A DNA stretch of 64,000 nucleotides from Sarcomyxa edulis (GCA_009761415.1 QUOL01000015.1:310001-374000), one strand, 5' to 3'. Positions 46,401-55,724 are shown, numbered from the stretch's first letter. Notes: generated from the letters alone by a model not told the origin. Program-made: numbers and translations.

Positions 46401-47257
46401 TTTATCGTTACAGCATTAAGAGGCTGTAAGTCATGCACAATCCTTAACGATACCCCATCCTTCTTTGGCACGCAGAACCACCTCGACCTGTACGATGAAT
46501 TTGATGGTTCATATACTCCTGCCGCTATCTTGTCTTTGACTGCCTGTACCACCTTATCTCGTATCCCCGGTGGTATCGGAATGTTTTTATAGCTCCAAGG
46601 GGTGTGTTCAAGAACTGGGAGCTTAATCGGTTCGAAGTAGTCCGATCTGAAGTGGCCCTTTTCCATCTCGTTCCAGGCGAACGCCATTTCGTGCGTTTTG
46701 ATTATATGATGGACTAGTTTTTCTTCCTCGGGCCATAAAAAGCCGTCCGGGTTGATATTCTGTTCCATCATCCTTTCCATCGTATATCTCGTGCCTGGTT
46801 CGAATCGCGGTGGATGCGTTGGTAGCTCAGGCAGCGTTTCCAGCGGGTCCGACGGGAACTTTCGTACTATCCTGTATTCCTCTGGTAGCGTAGCAGCGAC
46901 CGGTTGGGTCCTTTTATCTACCGGTTTGTACTTCTTCCCCTTCTTTCTCTTCTGCGGTATTTTGTTGTCCGAAAGCGTCAGGCATAGCGTATTTTCATTT
47001 AGTATACAATTTTCACATGAGGGCTGGTTGAGGGTTTGCTCCGCTCCCTCCGTTTCCGTGTTTTCGTAGCGCGTTCCGGTAAATATGTTACTTGCTGGGT
47101 GGCCCAGTCTGGAAGGGGAAAATCGTGTCGTCGAGTTCGTCGTTACATTATGATCGTTAATTTCAGCAGTCTGGGTATCGTCGGTCACCGTAAAATACTT
47201 GACCGATATGCTTTTTCGAAGGTTCGTCTCGACTACTGACGGCCTCCGACCGGGCGA
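43484..47257 (-). CDS. pol: Pol polyprotein (RT, RNase H, integrase)
   Basis: In the -1 frame relative to gag and open from the slippery site onward; it has no ATG of its own near the front (the first start-like codon is GTG at 47188). Counting from 47188, RT is at residues about 200-420 with YGMFDLFVGFDH and the catalytic box as FVDD (residues 350-353; usually YxDD). RNase H is at about 505-640 (YLVVDSSWRAMGCVLLQLG, QAKIELYGLFRALRAY). Integrase follows: zinc HHCC (HDKFGHKATW ... TCHQCQ) and the D,D-35-E triad in IYMDTMHLPTVDG, EIVTDNGKPW and AQGVIERKHYDVRE. The C-terminus has a YIGPMVVIRQTKSGSYILSE Tudor/GPY-like strand set and no chromodomain. No stops or frameshifts, so it is probably functional. 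Confidence 0.92.
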   Translation of the reverse strand, partial: SPGRRPSVVETNLRKSISVKYFTVTDDTQTAEINDHNVTTNSTTRFSPSRLGHPASNIFTGTRYENTETEGAEQTLNQPSCENCILNENTLCLTLSDNKIPQKRKKGKKYKPVDKRTQPVAATLPEEYRIVRKFPSDPLETLPELPTHPPRFEPGTRYTMERMMEQNINPDGFLWPEEEKLVHHIIKTHEMAFAWNEMEKGHFRSDYFEPIKLPVLEHTPWSYKNIPIPPGIRDKVVQAVKDKIAAGVYEPSNSSYRSRWFCVPKKDGVSLRIVHDLQPLNAVTIKDAGCPPIVEVYAESFGGATIYGMFDLFVGFDHRILAIPSRDLTTFQTPMGTFRLTRLPQGYTNSVQIQQGDVSFILQDEIPSITQPFVDDCPVKGPATYYQSETGEYETIPDNPGIRRFVWEHLVNVNRIVHRIRHAGGTFNAKKSFLAVPSVVIVGHRCNVHGRVPDETKVQKIKDWPPCEDLTDVRAFLGTLGLMRIFIKNFSLHARPLVMLTRKDVDFVFGLPQIKAMETLKHLLITSPALRAIDYHSERMVYLVVDSSWRAMGCVLLQLGQDGIEYPSRFGSITWNEREQGYSQAKIELYGLFRALRAYRLYIVGVKNLTVRTDAKYIKGMLNNPDIQPNAAINRWIAAIQLFTFKLEHIPGTAMGPADGLSRRRKAPEDSEEEDDVEEWIDRACGFSVEMLNWNENRARSILDTVPPHRLMINDRDFPEAIAKAYFASLPGQRREVSAVLIGEVVPNVVIPQSTLAIKQDEELVRITEYLETANRPEGLSDKQFKAFMKKAAHFFVLNGQLWRKDRQLKHKVVLPPEKRIQIMSELHDKFGHKATWTTKVRLMDRFWWPSMSRDVSWFVRTCHQCQLRNSSKIHIPPTVAVPFPLFGKIYMDTMHLPTVDGFHVIAHGRCSLSSYPEWRMLKNESAVNLASFIFEDVLCRWGSIMEIVTDNGKPWVKAVDHLKKQYGINHIRISGYNSQAQGVIERKHYDVRESLIKSCDGNQSIWPKAAHAIFWAERITIQKSTGYSPYYIAHGVQAIHPFDLEQSTYMHPFIDEEMDFGELITRRAMKLQRREKELSRIQRDKYKARLESAEQFLKKYEGQIYDFKFAPGRLVLIRNTRIEKELNNKMKPRYIGPMVVIRQTKSGSYILSEVNGAIAEHRFAAHRLVPYFRRNEITIQVTTLVGKTTKQLDEMADDDTPDEYSLVEPGDDSLPGTYRTRLWQFPRRPEHDGTTLIPEQMRRGERRISEATKRTL

Positions 47258-49866
47258 AAACCCACCGATGTCGGTGAAGATCGTTTTGGTTTGACGAACG
47301 TTGGAACTGTGACAACCTTTCCTGTATTAGGGCAGGTCAAGGTCAAGTCCTGGTTTCCGGTCGTGTAGTCCTTGGTAACGCATCCCGTTAGTTTAAAGAA
47401 TGGTCGTCCCATTAGTATTTCGAACGGAGCGTTTTCCACCACATGGACCTTCAGATAGATTTCGAGTCCTCCGATATTAAATTTAAGGTCCTCGATAAGC
47501 CCCGTAGTCGTGTCATGCTGGCTATTGGCCGATTCCATAGTGATTTTATGGTCCGGTCTCAGGTGTATTCCGAGTTTCTGCCAAAGTCCCTTGTTCATGG
47601 CAATTATTTCCGACCCTCCGTCCAACACACATTCGACCTTTTCATCCTCGATAGTCGGGTAGATTACTCTGAGTTTTTCAATGGATGAGCCCGTGAGGAG
47701 AATTTCTTCGTCCGGTCCGTTCGGATTTTCGTACCGAAGGATATAACTGGAGTCCGGTTCGTCGATGTTGTCCGGATTAATCGACTCGAGTCGTCCAACC
47801 GTCGGAATCCTTTTAGTAGACACCAGTTCCTTGTACTGTTTTCTGACGTCTAGGCTAAGCGAAAGTAATTCTCTTTGTGAGATGGATATCTGAGTATCAA
47901 GTGATCGGTTCAAGACCCTTTTTGCCAACTCCGGATCTTCTATCGGCGTTGAGAATTTATACTGCGGACCAGTTTGTACCTGCTTCCTTCCTTCGGTCGC
48001 ATCCTTTTCGAATTCTACCGTTTTCCTTTTGGGAGGAACTTGGCTGACCGGATCGTCAGGGAGCGGCTGAGGTCGTCCGGGGGGTCCTTTCCTTCGCATA
48101 GCAGGTACAGGTTTCTCCGTAGGTTCCAGCGGTTTGCCATTACGGGTTTTTCTTGCTTGTTCGTTTGCTAGGACTTCTCCGATATCTTCTTCTTCTTCCT
48201 CGATCTCCTCGATCCTTGACTCTTTGTAGTACGAACTGGAAGTTTCTCCGGACGATGCGAACCACATGGTAGAGGCATGGGGAGGTGCATCGCGCACAAA
48301 GTTGACGCCATTTATAATCGACCCCGGATACATTTCATGGTACCTGTTGATTCTGGCAGCCAAGTTGATTCCTTCTATATTTGAAGGAACCCATGCTCCG
48401 TTCGGAAGTACGATTTTTCCGTTCATGTTTCGCATGCATTTCCCGTCTCTGATAAATTCGGCGACCTTCGGACAATCTCGAATGAAGTGAGACGTGTCCG
48501 AACAGAACGCACAAACCGAGCCGTTTCCTGGACCGTTTTGAGTTCTTCGGACAGGGGATCGATCGAGGAATGGGTTAGGTGCCCTCCCCTGCGCCGGGAC
48601 ATAGCCTTGGTAACGGTTATTGTATGACATGGCCTGGTTTGCCCCCATGTTTGATAACGTGGCTGCCAACGTACTCATGCTTGCTGCCAACTCCCTATTA
48701 AGCGCCTTTATTTCCCTCGACATTTCGTCTATTTCTTGTTTAACTACCGGATCCATTCCAGTCGTCTGCGTTCCGCTGTAAAGAACCTGTCCTCCTAGGA
48801 TATGTTGGCCTTCCTTGTAGAGGTCATCGATCATATATGGTTCATCGAGTTCCTGGTCGGGCTTCTTAATTTTTAGTCGGGCCATTAGCTGGACCAGAAA
48901 CTGCGGGTGGAGTCCTTTTACGTAGAGGCGATTCTCTTCTTTAGCAGAGATCTTGTTTTGGTCTTTGAGATGATGCGATATCCTGGTGAAAGAACGATGG
49001 TATTTTCCAAAGTCCGATTTGGTGTTAATCGGTATTGCTGCTTCTTTTGCAAGCAAGACCTCTAGATCATTGAGCGTATATTTCTTTTTCTCGTCTGATC
49101 CGGGATAAAGCTTCCGGACTTCGGATTTGAAGGCGTCCCAGTCTTTTGCGGTAACCACCTTCCAAAGCGATTCGTCTTCCGCCCCAAGGTAGTACCTAGC
49201 CATGTCGATTTTCTCTTTATCCGACGCTTTCCCAGCCGCCGTGCATACTTGGTCTATGTCTTCGAAATACCTTGTAACAGATTCGTCGAGACCATCAAAT
49301 TTTGGAGCATCCCTGCTGGTCCGGGTGGGCGGCGGTCTTGACGTCATTGTCGGAAGGTTTTTCTGTATTCGGGGTTGGGATATTCGAGGGTTTATGCGAT
49401 TCGATGGTAACGGTATCTGAGACGGAGGAGGTGGCTGAGTCTGCGTTTGGTCTTGTGTTGAAGTTTGGCGGGAAGGGATGGATAGGATTCGAGACTCCAA
49501 TTGGAGGTGAGATAAGGGTTCAGCTGGTAAACTGTTTGACGGTTCGTTTCCCTGGGCTAGGCTAACCGAGTCTTCCGAGGGCGTAAGGGAGGCTTCTGTT
49601 GAAATAGTGTCCGATTCAACAGAACGTGGGAGCAATTCTTCGTCTGAGGTATCTATGTTGGAAGGAGGTGTTTGGGATGGCAACCAATCAAGATTTATTG
49701 ATGGTACGTCCGATAGCGGTGACGATTCGGGCGGAGTCGTTTCTTCGGAAAGGTCGCTTTGTGGATATTCGACGGATAAATGTGGTATACGGGAAGTTTG
49801 AGAGAAGGCTTGAAGCTCTGCTTCAGCTAAACGAGTTTGGGCTCGGGTAACTCGTCTAGTAGACAC
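47233..49866 (-). CDS. gag: Gag with retroviral-type aspartic protease
   Basis: A long open frame of 878 codons. The N-terminal region is Ser/Pro-rich; a capsid-like region begins near SRDAPKFDGLDESVTRYFED and continues with KKKYTLNDLEVLLAKEAAIP. A CCHC zinc knuckle is CAFCSDTSHFIRDC (C-x2-C-x4-H-x4-C). The protease is near the end (VECVLDGGSEIIAMNKGLWQ, then PFEILMGRPFFKL). The frame starts with GTG at 49866, only 11 nt after the primer-binding site, and has no ATG until 49347 (codon 174, MTSRPPPTRTS), just before the capsid-like part. Translation may begin at GTG, at the internal ATG, or after a spliced leader from the LTR. Stop TAG at 47233. Confidence 0.9.
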   Translation of the reverse strand: MSTRRVTRAQTRLAEAELQAFSQTSRIPHLSVEYPQSDLSEETTPPESSPLSDVPSINLDWLPSQTPPSNIDTSDEELLPRSVESDTISTEASLTPSEDSVSLAQGNEPSNSLPAEPLSHLQLESRILSIPSRQTSTQDQTQTQPPPPSQIPLPSNRINPRISQPRIQKNLPTMTSRPPPTRTSRDAPKFDGLDESVTRYFEDIDQVCTAAGKASDKEKIDMARYYLGAEDESLWKVVTAKDWDAFKSEVRKLYPGSDEKKKYTLNDLEVLLAKEAAIPINTKSDFGKYHRSFTRISHHLKDQNKISAKEENRLYVKGLHPQFLVQLMARLKIKKPDQELDEPYMIDDLYKEGQHILGGQVLYSGTQTTGMDPVVKQEIDEMSREIKALNRELAASMSTLAATLSNMGANQAMSYNNRYQGYVPAQGRAPNPFLDRSPVRRTQNGPGNGSVCAFCSDTSHFIRDCPKVAEFIRDGKCMRNMNGKIVLPNGAWVPSNIEGINLAARINRYHEMYPGSIINGVNFVRDAPPHASTMWFASSGETSSSYYKESRIEEIEEEEEDIGEVLANEQARKTRNGKPLEPTEKPVPAMRRKGPPGRPQPLPDDPVSQVPPKRKTVEFEKDATEGRKQVQTGPQYKFSTPIEDPELAKRVLNRSLDTQISISQRELLSLSLDVRKQYKELVSTKRIPTVGRLESINPDNIDEPDSSYILRYENPNGPDEEILLTGSSIEKLRVIYPTIEDEKVECVLDGGSEIIAMNKGLWQKLGIHLRPDHKITMESANSQHDTTTGLIEDLKFNIGGLEIYLKVHVVENAPFEILMGRPFFKLTGCVTKDYTTGNQDLTLTCPNTGKVVTVPTFVKPKRSSPTSVGFRPVGGRQ
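47257..47263 (-). promoter_or_regulatory. Candidate -1 ribosomal frameshift site
   Basis: On the minus strand the heptamer G|GGT|TTT sits near the end of gag in the X_XXY_YYZ phase (zero-frame GTG GGT TTT). A -1 slip moves ribosomes exactly into the open pol frame (TCG CCC GGT...). The gag stop is 7 codons after the slip. Confidence 0.65.
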
Positions 49867-49876
49867 CTTTTAAATC

Positions 49877-49894
49877 CCCTCGCGGTGGGCTCCA
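49877..49894 (-). promoter_or_regulatory. tRNA primer-binding site
   Basis: Two nucleotides after the 5' LTR on the minus strand is TGGAGCCCACCGCGAGGG, whose complement ends in CTCCA and fits a tRNA acceptor stem (GGTGGGC), discriminator and CCA end. The tRNA identity is not assigned. Confidence 0.8.
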
Positions 49895-49896
49895 GT

Positions 49897-51645
49897 TGTG
49901 ATGAGGACTGCGGCGCTAGGAGTAGATGTGCTAGACTCCTAACTATAGTTCGCCTCTAGGGGGTAAGGTGACGTTTTCTCGGAGGGGATTTTACGTAGCG
50001 AGTAATCCTAATGCCCAGTGACTTGTGTTTGGATAATGTGTTCGTAAAAACGATGGTGAGGTGGGTATGAGATGATGAGGTGTAAGGTAAGCTTCGGACT
50101 TGTAGGATCGTTCTCGGTAGGCCGTTTAGAGGCTTCGGACAGCTATAGGTTCGTTCTTGGAAAACCTACGAAGGCCTCGGACAGCTTTCGGAGAGCTGAT
50201 CGATGCTTCGGACGGCTTATAAAACGTCTTCGGAGAGCTATCGAGGGCTTCGGACAGCTATAAGTTCGATCTTGGAGAACCTACGAGGACTTCGGACAGC
50301 TTTTGGTGAGCTGACCGATGCTTTGTATAACTATAAAACGTCTTCGGAGAGCTATCGAAGGTTTCGGACAGCTCTGAACTGATTTCGGAGAGCTTCGAGG
50401 GTTTCGGACAGCTCTGGACTGATTTCGGAGAGCTTCCTTTGTTCCGGGGGTGGTACTGCTGGCTGAATCAAGTCCTTTTCTCTTTGTTTGACCAACTCCT
50501 GTAATCGTTTCCTTGTCTCGGTTTCAGAAGTATGAGAAAGAGATAGAATTCCTATAGAGAGTGACTGGGTAGTTGGTCGATTCGGGTGTGTTCCTCTGGT
50601 TCTCGTCCACACTGATTCTATCTACCGTTCTCCATGTCCTATCCTACTTTATATATGAATTCCTTCCCTGTCCTTGCCTAATTTTTCACCCCGAGTGCCA
50701 TCCCAAGGTCCCCGAGATCTCCAATGATGAAACAGATCCGGTATTGGTTTTGATGTGTCCGAACCTCGCTCAGTGTGAAAGGTTAGGGCCTGAGGTGTTT
50801 TCTGAAAGCGTTGCAAGGTGAATTTGCGAAGGGATGAAACATGTCCGAGTGAGCAGGATGATGGGGAGCTTCCGATAGATTTTTCCAAGATGCGACGGCC
50901 AAAGTTGTCCGAGAAGAGTGAATTTGATGTGTGTTGCTAGGCGGAGACCTGTAGTGTCTTTGTTAGCGGGCGATACCTCGCTTACAAGTGCTGTGTCATG
51001 TGATAAACACAGAGGGAAGAATATTCCGTAGCACCACTTGGTCAGGGTGGACGGAGGTCTTAACGAGGCGTCCAGATGCATGGAAAGGTGTGAATTGAGA
51101 TCGCAATGTAAAGGGAATATGTCCGATTTGATAGGAAGAACAGCTCAGGGCAGCAAGCATCACGTTGGCGGTATGTCGACTGGTGGCAATGTTTTGTCGG
51201 TGAAGTATCTCTCGATGAGGTCTTCTAGAGGTGAAAGGGAACCTGCTGAAACGATTTGGGATCTGTCCGAAGGATCTAGGGGGCTGCGGAGAGGTGATCG
51301 AGTACGTTGGACTTTCGGTCAGGTGAAACGACGATAGGGAATTGGGTTCTGGCGGTAGATTTCCTTCGGAGAAGTTGTTCATGTGTGATTTCAAGTATTC
51401 CGAAACGTTCTGAGACGTGACCGAAGGCGGGTTAGCGTTTGGTGAGTGGATGAAGAGGCCGCTTTCGGGGAGAAACCGTCAAGTAGCGGGTACTTGGTGT
51501 CTTTCAGTGTCCGGTCATTCGAAAAGTAAGTCGTTTGTGGTGATGCCACCAGTATCTCTGTAGTTAGCTATGTCTGAGGAGTCGCATAAGAGTAGGTTGT
51601 TGTATAGTTGTCGATTCCTTGGCTGGGGATGCTGGCATCCTCACA
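49897..51645 (-). repeat. LTR (5' LTR with respect to gag-pol)
   Basis: 1,749 bp; same ends and length as 34164-35912, with two visible substitutions (50494 and 50809). Carries the same CTTCGGACAGCT sub-repeats at about 50133-50436. Confidence 0.95.
50133..50436. repeat. Tandem sub-repeats inside the right LTR
   Basis: Same array as at 34400-34703: two ~114-bp and two ~40-bp imperfect units with CTTCGGACAGCT and TTCGGAGAGCT. No difference from the left copy was seen. Confidence 0.75.
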
Positions 51646-51649
51646 GCGT
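51646..51649. repeat. Target-site duplication (GCGT), right copy
   Basis: GCGT directly follows the right LTR and matches 34160-34163. Confidence 0.85.
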
Positions 51650-51980
51650 GAAGTCAGAACACGCCATGGGCTATATTAAAGGTCGTTTTTGTTCCTTGCG
51701 AGGGCTTCGTCAGCAGATTGATGAGCCGCTAGACCATGAGCGAGCACTGGCATGGATCAAAACCTGTATCGTCATCCATACTTTGATTAGCATCATCGAG
51801 AGCGACAGCGAGGATCCCGAGTTTGTAGCTGAACTTGTTGCACTTGGGACCAGTGACCGTGTAGACACCGAGGAGACAGACGAGATCACAGCTGAAGTGG
51901 CCCGAGAGTCCCGAGGACAGCGTAGGCGAAAGGAGCTCAGACAAAAATTGTTTGATAGTGGTGTGACTGAAAGACGTTAG
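51646..51980 (+). pseudogene. Harbinger transposase, 3' part
   Basis: Continues the transposase after the retrotransposon. The frame reads VKSEHAMGYIKGRFCSLRGL, in which the Glu of SEHAMGYIKGRF is the third catalytic residue of the DDE triad, then ERALAWIKTCIVIHTLISII. It ends in a basic QRRRKELRQKL tail and TAG at 51980. Exon 3 of the transposase is therefore divided between this segment and the 8 nt at 34156-34163. A frame reaching back to 51570 lies in the LTR and is not part of the protein. Convergent with the Myb/SANT-like gene. Confidence 0.88.
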
Positions 51981-52087
51981 AGGTACAAGATAGCTCTCAT
52001 GTAGAATAAGAAGGGATGTACTGAATCCGCACTACCATCACCTCAGACTCCCCACACGATCGATAAAAGACCGTATGTATACTAGCG

Positions 52088-53736
52088 TCACCCGGTGCTT
52101 GGGAAAAGGTTGTCGAAAAGGTGAAGCTCACTAGCCCCGACAGACATGCTTGAGTTGACGCTGTCCGCACCTAACGAATAGTCGGGTATCGCGAATGAGC
52201 TGCTGGCATCTATGTACGACTGCGATGGTTCTGACTGATGGAAAGCAGCTGTGGGTGCAGTGGGTACACCGGGCATGTTGAATTCTTGGTGGCCATGCTC
52301 AAGAGGGGTGGCTCTGGCTAGAGCGATTGCCTCGTTCTTCGCCTGTAGCAGTTTCAGTTCCAGCTTGAGTTTCTTGTTTGCGATACGCCCCATTTCCTCC
52401 GTGTGTTGCATCTTGCGCTTGTTATGAAGACGGTCGGTCTCGTTCTCGCGATTGTCGTTGAAGCGATCGATGACGGTCTTCTTTGTGCCTTTGCTAGGAG
52501 TTTTGAGATTACGATTAGAAGCTGTCTTCGCCGAGCCCGCATCTCGTCCTCCGACAGTAGTTGACTTGGAGGATGTCGACGAGGGAGTGGAACGAGAAGA
52601 GCTGGATTTAGCTGATGAGGAGCTGGGGAACCTAAGGAGATTCTTGAAATTAGGCTGCGTAAGAGGTGGAGGTGTGATAGATCGCGAGCGGGGATTATCG
52701 GGAGTTTCGACCTCGAACTTGCGTGTCTGACGATCTTGAGGTGGCGGCGAAAGGGACCACTACATTGGATGGTCAATCATATATACGTGCTAAATGAGGC
52801 TCCATACGTACCTCGATATCGAAGGGTCCACCATCAGCATCAGCATCGGCATCAGCTCTCATCTCGTCTAACTCCTCCGGGGTGAATTCCACGCCGTCGT
52901 TCTCTCCCATATTATCGAGTGTCATGTCAAGCTCCCTTTCCTCCTGATCATCCTCGGCAGCGGGCTGCGGTGCGATAAACAAGTTGGCGGCCTCTACGGC
53001 ATGATTAGTGCCGGGCTGAGAGGAACTGACTCCAATAGGGTTGTAATTCGGAAGTTCTCGCCAGAACGCATGCAGATCGTCCCACCAGGGCCAGTCTATC
53101 TGTATACCGGCTGTAAGTTTGGCATGGTGAGCTGGTTTTACGAGTAGGAGTCAGGGGATAAATCACCGATGATATTGGCAAGGTGGCTGTTTTCGGTGAT
53201 CATCTTCGGATTGAGCCCCGCACCAGTAGCTCCCAGAGTCTTCAGGTGGATTTGGTACTCTGCTTTGAGTCTGAGATAAGAGAACTGTATTAGACACCAA
53301 AACGTAGGTCGACGAATCAAACTGACCGTCGCATACGCGTATCAACAGAGCTTGCATATTTTCCAGGATTCTGCGCGTACTGTGCCTTCTCGCCCTTATC
53401 AGATTCGAAGATGTGGCAAGCAAGCGTGGTGTACTGCTGAGTCCGCCCATCCTTAGCGACTAGCTTTTCTCAAAGCCCCTTCTTCGCGCCCTTCGTAGAG
53501 TCGGAAAAAAGCTTGATCCTGAAGTCGGGGTGTGTGGAGAGATAGTCGACGAGCATGTCGGTCCATTTGGGATTCTTATGCCAGTTGACGTTGGGACCAC
53601 GTTTGGCCTTCGTGTTAGCGTCATCGAGCTCAATCACGTCGTCGTTGTCGTCGTTGTCGCGCGTGACATCCGTGGGTTTAACGCGGCTCTTACGAGATGA
53701 GCAAGCGCTTGCTGTGGCCCGAGTACCTGCAACCAT
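52088..53736 (-). CDS. Myb/SANT-like DNA-binding protein of the Harbinger element
   Basis: The companion protein that PIF/Harbinger elements need for transposase nuclear import and end binding. From the ATG at 53736: a Ser/Arg start, acidic DNDDNDDVIELDD, then PNVNWHKNPKWTDMLVDYLS, the first helix of a trihelix/SANT-like domain. Next exons give GRTQQYTTLACHIFESDKGE, VDTRMRRLKAEYQIHLKTLG and NSHLANIIGDIQIDWPWWDD followed by LHAFWRELPNYNPIG. The C-terminal part is Ser-rich with a coiled-coil-like MQHTEEMGRIANKKLKLELK helix. Five or more introns. A TCC-type Ser stretch (SSSSAKSSSSRSTPSSTSSK) lies in the middle. The frame appears intact. Confidence 0.82.
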
Positions 53737-54060
53737 ACGGCTCTGTGAGGAGTGTGATGTGGCAAGCAGTGAGGAGGACTGGTCAATGGGTTACTGGTGG
53801 GGGGGGAAAATCGATTCATGGACGTTGCGTACGTTGCGTGGACCCGAAGAGTGCGTCCCTGACTACCAAACAAACCACAAGACACGGATTGGGAAGTTGA
53901 GTGAGAAGTTGGACATCGAAGTTGCAGCAAAAGTTGGAGTAGCAAGTCGTGGGGTAGAGCTCGACTTGCAACTTAGTTTGCCCCGAAAATTCGGAACTTT
54001 GTGATCCAACTTCAAGGAAAGTCAAACACAAAGTTGAGGCATAAATTCTAGTGAAATTAC

Positions 54061-54078
54061 GCTACTTTGAAACACCCT
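54061..54078 (-). repeat. Right terminal inverted repeat of the Harbinger element
   Basis: Exact 18-nt inverted match to 32218-32235; followed by ATT. Confidence 0.9.
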
Positions 54079-54363
54079 ATTCTTTTTTTCACTTCCCTCT
54101 TACCGTCCTCCTCGATGCCAGAACCGGGCCCATCCAACTTTTGATGCCGAGGTCCAAGTCTTCAAGTCATCCTGTACTTCTCAAAGAACGGAATTTTGCC
54201 AACTTAACACGCTCCCGAGAGCTCGACAGCTTGTTCAGAAAGCCTTTGAACTCTAGGCGAATTTCTTGCCGAATTTTGCACGGGCCCTCCTAAAAATGCA
54301 GAAGGCAGATCACAAAGCCATAGCTGAAGGGCCTCCCAAGCTCTCGCAGGACGGACTACTGTC

Positions 54364-55330
54364 ATGGCGAACGCCTCGGACATCGTCGAGCTCATGCACT
54401 CAAGCAAAGACTCGGACAGTGCTTCCAAGGCCTATCGCACTATGACAACGGATCGCCCAACCAACGAGAAAAAGACGTATGATCTGGCGTATTATGGCAC
54501 GCTGGCAGCTTAAGGAGTGGGCGTTTCGAACAGTCGAGACGATTTACGAAGCCGAAACACATGGAAAAGGTGGCGGGGTTTACCTCTCGGCTACCCAGAT
54601 GTCCTGCACGACTTATTGTTGTGTTCTTTCATTACTTCTGCGCAAGAAAAGGGACATACCCTCCTCCGGCTCCTGGTAGCTGCCGTTATCCTCGCGTCTC
54701 TCTCCATGCTCGTTTTCACAGGCTCTGGCCATAAAAGACAGGATCTCTTCAATGTAAGCTCTCCATTCTCTCGATGTGACGTGTCTTACTCATGTTTTAT
54801 TCCCAGATACTTATACTTTTCGAACAGCGCATCGAATGGGATATTTGTTGTCTTGAGCCAGATTGGTCTATCTTATACATCTACTCTTCAACGTCTGCGC
54901 AAACTTTCTTGGTCTTCAAGGAACAATGGCTTCTCTTCTGATACATGTCAATTGTATGCAACGCACATGGGGCCCGGACTTAGCGCAGAGATGGTGCGAC
55001 GATGTGGGCGAGTCTTTCGAGATCTTGAGGTGATATGCAGTCAAAGTCCCGGGTTTTGGACCAGTTAGATGGCGGAAGGATAAATCACATTGTAGAATTA
55101 TAAAATGAACAGAGATCCAGAGCGATCTTGACAGAATTACGCGCAGATAGGAGAGATATCGACGAGCGCCTATTGACTATTGTGTACGCGATTTGAGACT
55201 GCTCGTGATTTGCCGGCCTGCCGAGCGGAGATTGAAACGAGCTATCGACAAGGACCCGGATCAAAAAGCAGACGTCAAACAAGAATATCCCGAGGCACGA
55301 GGGTTGAACGAATTGTTTACTCTGCTTTAA
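54364..55330 (+). CDS. Unresolved multi-exon gene next to the transposon end
   Basis: Several exon-like segments lie in order on the plus strand, but I could not join them all. Exon 1 starts MANASDIVELMHSSKDSDSA and continues to TNEKKT; a 38-nt intron (GTATGA...TTAAG) leads to SGRFEQSRRFTKPKHMEKVA and VVFFHYFCARKGTYPPPAP. A middle segment (RQDLFN joined to ILILFEQRIEWDICCLEPDW) has good GTAAGC...CCCAG sites. A later segment has MQRTWGPDLAQRWCDDVGES, then ILTELRADRRDIDERLLTI, spliced to RRLKRAIDKDPDQKADVKQE and ending GLNELFTLL then TAA. The C-terminal half is helical and charged. These may be one gene or two. Function unknown; the gene lies about 290 bp outside the transposon. Confidence 0.4.
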
Positions 55331-55716
55331 GGAGACTAGAGTATCACCATGTTGCGGGTTCCACGGGGGTTTTGTTCGGAGAACTCATTGAAAAAACATG
55401 CCTTCGGAATATGTATGTTGGCGCGAGTAACGATTGTTGTACAGCCAGATGAACCAGCTCTATCAGCGGTATCACTGATGCTGTTCGACGTTCGTGGGCT
55501 GGTTTTACGCGCGAAAACATATCCAGATGAGGAAGGACGGTCCCACGGTCGAGATCACCGTTTGACCACCCGAGCGCGCAGTTGTCTCTCAAAACCGAAC
55601 GTCCATCATCGCACATTGGATTCTTTACATTCTTTACTACCCCTCGCTCTTTTCAAGCCATCCTCAAATCCATATATCCCGCCTCTCCAAAACCCCCGTT
55701 TTCTCCTCTAAAAAAG

Positions 55717-55724
55717 TATATATA
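55717..55724 (+). promoter_or_regulatory. TATA box of the Kre9-like gene
   Basis: TATATATA-type run about 65 nt before the ATG at 55788. Confidence 0.4.

Larger units (their letters stand above)
34164..51645 (-). mobile_element. Ty3/gypsy-type LTR retrotransposon with antisense gene cassette
   Basis: 17,482 bp, read on the minus strand: 5' LTR 49897-51645, primer-binding site, gag, pol, then about 7.6 kb of non-gag-pol sequence, polypurine tract and 3' LTR 34164-35912. LTRs begin TG and end CA, are 1,749 bp each, and differ by eye at two positions (34761 G vs 50494 A; 35076 T vs 50809 C), about 0.1%. Gag and pol are open throughout, so the element looks complete and recent. Domain order PR-RT-RNaseH-IN marks it as Ty3/gypsy-like. 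The extra segment carries at least six spliced plus-strand genes antisense to the genomic RNA. No internal inverted repeat or second LTR pair was seen that would make this segment a separate insertion. Confidence 0.92.
32218..54078 (+). mobile_element. PIF/Harbinger DNA transposon, with a nested LTR retrotransposon
   Basis: The ends are perfect 18-bp inverted repeats: AGGGTGTTTCAAAGTAGC at 32218-32235 and its reverse complement at 54061-54078, with weaker similarity further in. The sequence ATT flanks both sides (32215-32217 and 54079-54081), a 3-bp target duplication of PIF/Harbinger size, although TTA/TAA is more common in this superfamily. It holds the two expected genes: a DDE transposase on the plus strand and a convergent Myb/SANT-like protein on the minus strand. 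Without the 17.5-kb retrotransposon inside, the element would be about 4.4 kb. The host region between the ends is otherwise not gene-bearing. Confidence 0.87.

Noticed and set aside
43554..49850. Many plus-strand frames of 60-105 codons across gag-pol
   Set aside because: They are antisense shadows of the gag and pol frames, unlike the cassette genes, which lie outside pol.
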